A DNA stretch of 19,956 nucleotides from a bacterium. Lineage in GTDB: Bacteria; Chlamydiota; Chlamydiia; Chlamydiales; Rhabdochlamydiaceae. Below the pieces are notes generated by a model, which saw only the letters and a list, made by a program, of their open reading frames with translations, was not told the DNA's origin and searched no databases. Where the stretch lies: contig JAKAAD010000006.1 of NCBI GenBank assembly GCA_021802305.1, forward strand, positions 1 to 19,956, written 5' to 3'. Positions 16,024 to 19,956 of the stretch are shown piece by piece (position 1 is the stretch's first letter; every line of letters starts with the position of its first letter). Position numbers and translations under genes: made by a program.

Positions 16024-16119
16024 GCCAGGGACGTTCTTGGACAGTACAATCCGAACCAGGTCAGGCCCGGAAGGGAGCATCCTTAAGGATCATCGGCTGT
16101 GCTTGAATTCATCTCTGGC
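16024..16119 (+). ncRNA. ffs: Signal recognition particle RNA, small bacterial (4.5S) type
   Basis: The universally conserved domain IV core CAGGTCAGGCCCGGAAGG (16057-16074) is present, with a GGAA tetraloop at 16069-16072 closed by CCC/GGG, and the adenosine-containing AGCA on the 3' side. The ends pair: GCCAGGGA (16024-16031) with TCTCTGGC (16112-16119), eight pairs including one G-U, which fixes the ends at about 96 nt. The RNA binds Ffh and, with FtsY, targets membrane and secreted proteins co-translationally. A T-run follows immediately, and a promoter fits just upstream, so it is probably transcribed on its own. There is no Alu domain. Confidence 0.95.
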
Positions 16120-16125
16120 TTTTTT
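16112..16125 (+). terminator. ffs: Terminator of the SRP RNA
   Basis: The 3' strand of the closing helix runs directly into six T residues (16120-16125). This resembles an intrinsic terminator made from the RNA's own terminal stem. Confidence 0.6.
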
Positions 16126-16191
16126 GTCTTGTATTTGCACAAAGCGCCAATTTCCAAAAAAAATTTTAACTTATTGAATCTGTGAATCTTG

Positions 16192-16221
16192 TTGCTAATA
16201 TAACAAATTATACGTTATAAT
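16192..16221 (+). promoter_or_regulatory. Strong candidate promoter of the 1139-aa orphan gene
   Basis: TTGCTA (16192-16197), an 18-nt spacer and a perfect TATAAT (16216-16221) are followed by an A/T-only stretch. Initiation is expected near 16228, giving a leader of about 53 nt. A second set (TTGAAT 16174-16179 with TAATAT 16196-16201, spacer 16) overlaps it. Confidence 0.5.
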
Positions 16222-16236
16222 TATGTCATATATATA

Positions 16237-16271
16237 AACTAATAACACTAACTATTAATAACAACTAACTA
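16237..16271 (+). repeat. AACTA-repeat leader before the orphan gene
   Basis: Four AACTA copies (16237, 16250, 16263, 16267) and one CACTA (16246) occur in the predicted 5' untranslated region. No Shine-Dalgarno sequence is present before the ATG at 16281, so translation probably depends on an unstructured A/U-rich leader. Confidence 0.5.
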
Positions 16272-16280
16272 TATAATTGT

Positions 16281-19200
16281 ATGTTTAATATTCCATCTAC
16301 CTTTTATGGTTTGCTCCAAGGCGGAACAAACCGTGTATATGACGCCTGTTCTTGGCTTTATGGAAGCTTTGATCGAATCACAGGAATTTTCGCAGAATCT
16401 CTAGGGAGGAAGATTGAAGAGGGATCTGAAACCTACAGTGTTAAATTCAAAGCAAAAGACATCCCGGGCATTCTTACGAGAACCAAAAATTGGGTTGTTC
16501 TACGAGTACGGCCTTACACTTCTCGCATCCCGTTTCCTGTATGGGTAAATACATTCGTTGGCGGTTTCATAGGTGGAATCCAAAGCACTCTTTCACGAGG
16601 AATGGGATTAGGTGTCCTGCGCGCAACTTTCAATGGAAGCGTCTCTTGGGGCCTTTCTTCTCTCATTGCTGAAAAACTTACTTCTACAGGCCCTTGGGGG
16701 TATGGACTTGCTACTAGTGTTGCAACACTTATTTTAAAAGGCGTGCCTGCTCTTATTGCTTGGGGATGGGCTGGGATCCCAGTTGCTACATCAGAACTTT
16801 TCTGGGAAGCCACGCGCGACGGAATGTTATGTAGTGCTGTTTCTCTTATTTCTATGAGCGCACAATGGACCATGGGGCGAGTGAAAAAGGGGGTGATCAA
16901 AGGGATAACTGCATCGGAAAAGGATCCTGCCAAAACCTACCAAGATATTCAAAAAAATGCAGACATCGAAAAAATACAACCAGAAGTCATTGCAAATCAC
17001 GAGACGCACATCGATTTAGAATCTCTCAAAGCTAAGAAAGAGATCTTCGTTAATTTGCTTGTAGACTATCTAACAACGGCTAGTATCAAAGGATCCTTCG
17101 TGCGCTATCTTGCAAAGCCGATCATCCATTTCGTGATCAAAAAATGCGTTATTAATATCAGCGATGAGCTCTTTAATCGTCTTTTTCTCTATCTAGAAAA
17201 TCACCAAGGTCAACATCTAGATAATTTGAGAACAACTTTCATCCAAGAACTTGCCAACTATACAATTACTTTGGCACGTGCATATCAGGACTTGATCGTA
17301 TCTTCTGAACCAAAATCAAAAGAGATCAATGATATAAATCTTGCTAAAAAATCGAACAGTGTAAATTATGCAAAAGGTCTCTGTACTTTTGTCACCATTC
17401 TTAGTGGATCTCCTATGCTTGGCTGGATTGCGAAAAAGATCTTTCCTAATAAAAAAATACAAAAAATGATCGATGATATTCTTCAATCAGCAGCAACTAA
17501 AGATCAAATCGCAATTGCGACAGAAGATATTTTGCGCACTATCATGCAAAAAATTCCTAGATCCCTTTCCATAGAACAAGATGCTTCAAAGAATCCTCCA
17601 AAAAATGGTGATACACTCCCTACTCCTTCGCCCTTAACAGATGAAGAACGGATGCTTTCAACAGCGATTCAATCCTTTTTCACTGCAATCAGTCTTGCAG
17701 GTTTCAAAACAGTTGGTGAGCTTCAAGCATTCTCCTCGCAACCACCGCCGAAAGACGCAGCCATTAATGCGAGCCTAGGACCCATCTGTAATCAAATTGC
17801 AATTTCCGTAGCACCGCTACTCCGAGATGCCTTTACCGAAGAAAACTTAGAAAAAGGACTCTCTTGCGGATTGGATATTATGAGCAACATCTTGCGAGAG
17901 CAACAAAAGAAGGTGCCACAAGTAGCGATATCTCCAGCTGAAGAGACTCTTGACACCACACCTCCTCGGATTCCTCCCACACAACAATCTCTCGAAGATC
18001 TCTTGTCTTCTATCGTACGCAATTTGGCACGCATGGGAATAGAATTTTGCCTTGAACAAACACCTGGTATTCATGCGCTCCTCTCTACACCTGTTGGAAA
18101 ATTGATGCATGAGCTCTCGGGACCACTCTTAACCGCTGCAGGTTTTGAACACATCGCAAAAGAACCAGCTAGACAAGTGTTTGTTGAAGAAAAGGAAAAG
18201 TTCCAAAAAACGTTGACACCCATTTTAAACAAGATCATAAGCAATAAGAATGCCAGCACGGAGCTCAAAACAACAGCTTCCTTCCTCAAGGATAAGCTTG
18301 ATTCTGACTGGAATTCCGTAAAAGGGTCGGTAGAAAGCTTACTTTCACTTCTCGAGCAACAAAATGGACATACATATCAAGAGATCAATTGCTACTTGGA
18401 AACACGGAACAGAGCAAACGAAAATATACAAAAAGGTGCTGAGAAAATACCTACTGACTGGAGTGCTACCCAAACCAAAGCAGAAGCATGGCTATCCGAG
18501 TTTAACAAACAAAATCCAGTCCCTGCTAACGACATTGTCACTCTTCATCATCAATGGGAAACTTTGAAAAAAGCAGAAGAAAAAGCAGATAAGGTCGCTA
18601 CCTTGAAGGATGCATTAACTAGAACCATCACAGATTGGATCTCGACCTTGCAATCATCGTCCCCAACATCCACTTCAATGCTTACCAGCGTAAATGACAT
18701 GGCCACGCAATGCATCGAAAACATAAAGCAGATCAAATCTCTTGAATTAAACGCTACGGATGAACTCGATCTCATCGCTATGCATACGCAGATTGCAACT
18801 CATCTCGAAATACTACAAAACCACAGCGAACACTATGATCTTCTCGATAAAATGCACAAAGCAGTAGACAAAGCTCCTCAATTACATCTTCTTCTCCAAA
18901 AGAGAAATCAACTATTTGACTTCCTGAAAAATTTGAACTCGCTTTCCCTATCTGACAGATGTGCCTCCCTCGTTGCCCTGAATGCAGAAGAGGCCTTACA
19001 AAAGGCAGATCTCGGCACTATAACTACATGGGCGAACTCTGAACTAAAAAAATGCCAAGAGCTTTTGAACAACCGAAGCCCTCTCTTGTCCCCGGAAGAT
19101 AGTACAGCCATTCGAGAGCAGTATCAAAACAATCCAACGGTACAAGATACACTTACTTCCCTTGACCGTTGGGAAAAATTGTGCCGCGCTCTCGACGAAG

Positions 19201-19700
19201 CTGTCACCGATGCAATGCGCGCGGAAATGAACGACTTCCTAATAAATATAGGAGCTATGGATGACTTACATCAGATGGCACTCTCCACAAACATAACTGA
19301 TGAGCAACTTTCTACGTGGGTACAAGAAAAAACACCCGGTTGGATCGTCGATCAATTAATGCAGTGCATGACGGTATTACAAACAAACGCTTCTTCCCTG
19401 CGTGAACAAGAGAAGCGAGAACGATCAGACAAATTAAATACATTTGCAACCACCATGAAAACGGATATCCCTGCACCCTATTCTCAGTCAAAGGTCATTG
19501 TTCTAGATCTCACAAAACAGTGTGTCGATACGATCGCTCATCGCGCTCTAGGAGTGTTCAATGTCATACACAATACTATTGCCATTCGTTTGGGAGTGGA
19601 TCTCTTCACAAAAGCAACAAATTCATTCTTAGAGGACGATACCCTACCCCTTTGGCAGAAAAGAAGCGAAAACGTGGGGTTGCCCTATTATCCGTTGTAG
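16281..19700 (+). CDS. Unrecognised 1139-aa protein: glycine-rich hydrophobic N-region, helical repeat C-region
   Basis: I do not recognise this protein. Residues 84-112, 141-173 and 181-196 are hydrophobic and small-residue rich (GGFIGGIQS, GVPALIAWGWAG), followed by a basic stretch VKKGVIKG. Another hydrophobic helix lies near 273-290. Two proline-rich linkers (about 438-452 and 560-567) separate helical blocks. From about 650 the sequence is long, polar and helical, with recurring Trp-anchored units (SDW 675, TDW 725, TDW 784, TTW 915, STW 1011) and paired L/W...L.KA..KA helices. There is no Sec signal peptide and no known catalytic motif. It has its own strong promoter, no Shine-Dalgarno, no operon partner, and an IS remnant downstream. 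A large chlamydial effector or inclusion-membrane protein is the natural guess, but it is only a guess. The reading frame is intact. Confidence 0.7.
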   Translation: MFNIPSTFYGLLQGGTNRVYDACSWLYGSFDRITGIFAESLGRKIEEGSETYSVKFKAKDIPGILTRTKNWVVLRVRPYTSRIPFPVWVNTFVGGFIGGIQSTLSRGMGLGVLRATFNGSVSWGLSSLIAEKLTSTGPWGYGLATSVATLILKGVPALIAWGWAGIPVATSELFWEATRDGMLCSAVSLISMSAQWTMGRVKKGVIKGITASEKDPAKTYQDIQKNADIEKIQPEVIANHETHIDLESLKAKKEIFVNLLVDYLTTASIKGSFVRYLAKPIIHFVIKKCVINISDELFNRLFLYLENHQGQHLDNLRTTFIQELANYTITLARAYQDLIVSSEPKSKEINDINLAKKSNSVNYAKGLCTFVTILSGSPMLGWIAKKIFPNKKIQKMIDDILQSAATKDQIAIATEDILRTIMQKIPRSLSIEQDASKNPPKNGDTLPTPSPLTDEERMLSTAIQSFFTAISLAGFKTVGELQAFSSQPPPKDAAINASLGPICNQIAISVAPLLRDAFTEENLEKGLSCGLDIMSNILREQQKKVPQVAISPAEETLDTTPPRIPPTQQSLEDLLSSIVRNLARMGIEFCLEQTPGIHALLSTPVGKLMHELSGPLLTAAGFEHIAKEPARQVFVEEKEKFQKTLTPILNKIISNKNASTELKTTASFLKDKLDSDWNSVKGSVESLLSLLEQQNGHTYQEINCYLETRNRANENIQKGAEKIPTDWSATQTKAEAWLSEFNKQNPVPANDIVTLHHQWETLKKAEEKADKVATLKDALTRTITDWISTLQSSSPTSTSMLTSVNDMATQCIENIKQIKSLELNATDELDLIAMHTQIATHLEILQNHSEHYDLLDKMHKAVDKAPQLHLLLQKRNQLFDFLKNLNSLSLSDRCASLVALNAEEALQKADLGTITTWANSELKKCQELLNNRSPLLSPEDSTAIREQYQNNPTVQDTLTSLDRWEKLCRALDEAVTDAMRAEMNDFLINIGAMDDLHQMALSTNITDEQLSTWVQEKTPGWIVDQLMQCMTVLQTNASSLREQEKRERSDKLNTFATTMKTDIPAPYSQSKVIVLDLTKQCVDTIAHRALGVFNVIHNTIAIRLGVDLFTKATNSFLEDDTLPLWQKRSENVGLPYYPL

Positions 19701-19812
19701 TTGAAATTTCTGTGACTCCAATCTGCGCTTAAGCGGTTATCATAGGCAATGTTGAAAAATTCCTTTACTGCACAATTTCTTAAATGCGCAGCCTGAAACC
19801 AACTCCATTTTG

Positions 19813-19956
19813 TTAAACAGCTGCTCTCATCATTTTGTTCATCAAAAGAGATTTCCATCGATTTTCAACCACTTGACGCTCATAAGCCCTCGCGAGAATG
19901 CCTTTTCTCCGAACAACTTTTTATAACGAGAAAAGGCTGTCTCTACGAGAGCCCTA
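19813..19956 (-). pseudogene. C-terminal remnant of an IS transposase, frameshifted (window edge)
   Basis: Read on the minus strand from the window edge, one frame gives RALVETAFSRYKKLFGEKAF (19955-19896). A shifted frame from about 19893 then gives RAYERQVVENRWKSLLMNKM and stops at TAA 19813-19815. Together they look like the end of an IS5-type DDE transposase, whose C-terminus usually has 'VEtA..RYK...G....R....Q..E......LN+M'. One base is missing near 19890, so the copy is probably dead. The rest lies beyond the window. The stretch 19701-19812 between this and the orphan gene holds no gene; an imperfect inverted repeat CTGCGC..TTAAG (19723-19733 / 19779-19791) is the only structure I see there. 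Confidence 0.65.

Noticed and set aside
19723..19791. Imperfect inverted repeat as an IS end or terminator
   Set aside because: The arms are short and unequal with a 45-nt loop, no T-run follows, and the other IS end is not in the window for comparison.

Overview
The window looks like a piece of chromosome from an environmental, Chlamydia-like member of the Chlamydiota (Parachlamydia/Waddlia/Simkania grade; I cannot fix the family). The grounds are combinations rather than single genes. There is a fused alpha/beta E1 2-oxoacid dehydrogenase, and a UPF0158 protein with an AT-hook. The order serS, VIT-like membrane protein, zntA matches, as I recall it, CT729-CT728-CT727 of C. trachomatis. dcd, ruvB and a spoIID-like gene sit next to each other as in CT039-CT040-CT041. 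These family and synteny matches come from memory, not from a search.

Layout. 88-4756 (minus): an OTU-domain protein with an N-terminal hydrophobic region (candidate host-directed deubiquitinase), then UPF0158, then the E1 fusion whose start codon touches the UPF0158 stop. 4880-6127 (minus): a TetA-type MFS exporter, divergent from serS across a 283-bp gap. 6411-10373 (plus): a tight operon of serS, a VIT/CCC1-like protein and a zntA-type P-type ATPase; the last two overlap in a GTGA. 10394-13782 (minus): a dense operon of dcd, a short FtsB/DivIC-like protein and two tandem DUF21/CBS/CorC-HlyC membrane proteins. 13839-16006 (plus): ruvB and spoIID, overlapping in an ATGA. 16024-16119 (plus): the SRP 4.5S-type RNA, with its promoter inside the 3' end of spoIID. 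16281-19700 (plus): a single 1139-aa protein I do not recognise, with a glycine-rich hydrophobic N-terminal region and a long helical C-terminal part containing degenerate Trp-anchored repeats. 19813-19956 (minus): the frameshifted C-terminal end of an IS transposase, cut by the window edge.

Most of the window is housekeeping: translation, division and peptidoglycan remodelling, DNA repair, nucleotide supply, metal homeostasis and protein targeting. The accessory and most interesting parts are the OTU protein and the 1139-aa orphan next to the IS remnant. Both have the build expected of secreted or membrane-inserted host-interaction proteins, but that role is inferred. I found no CRISPR array, tRNA or rRNA.
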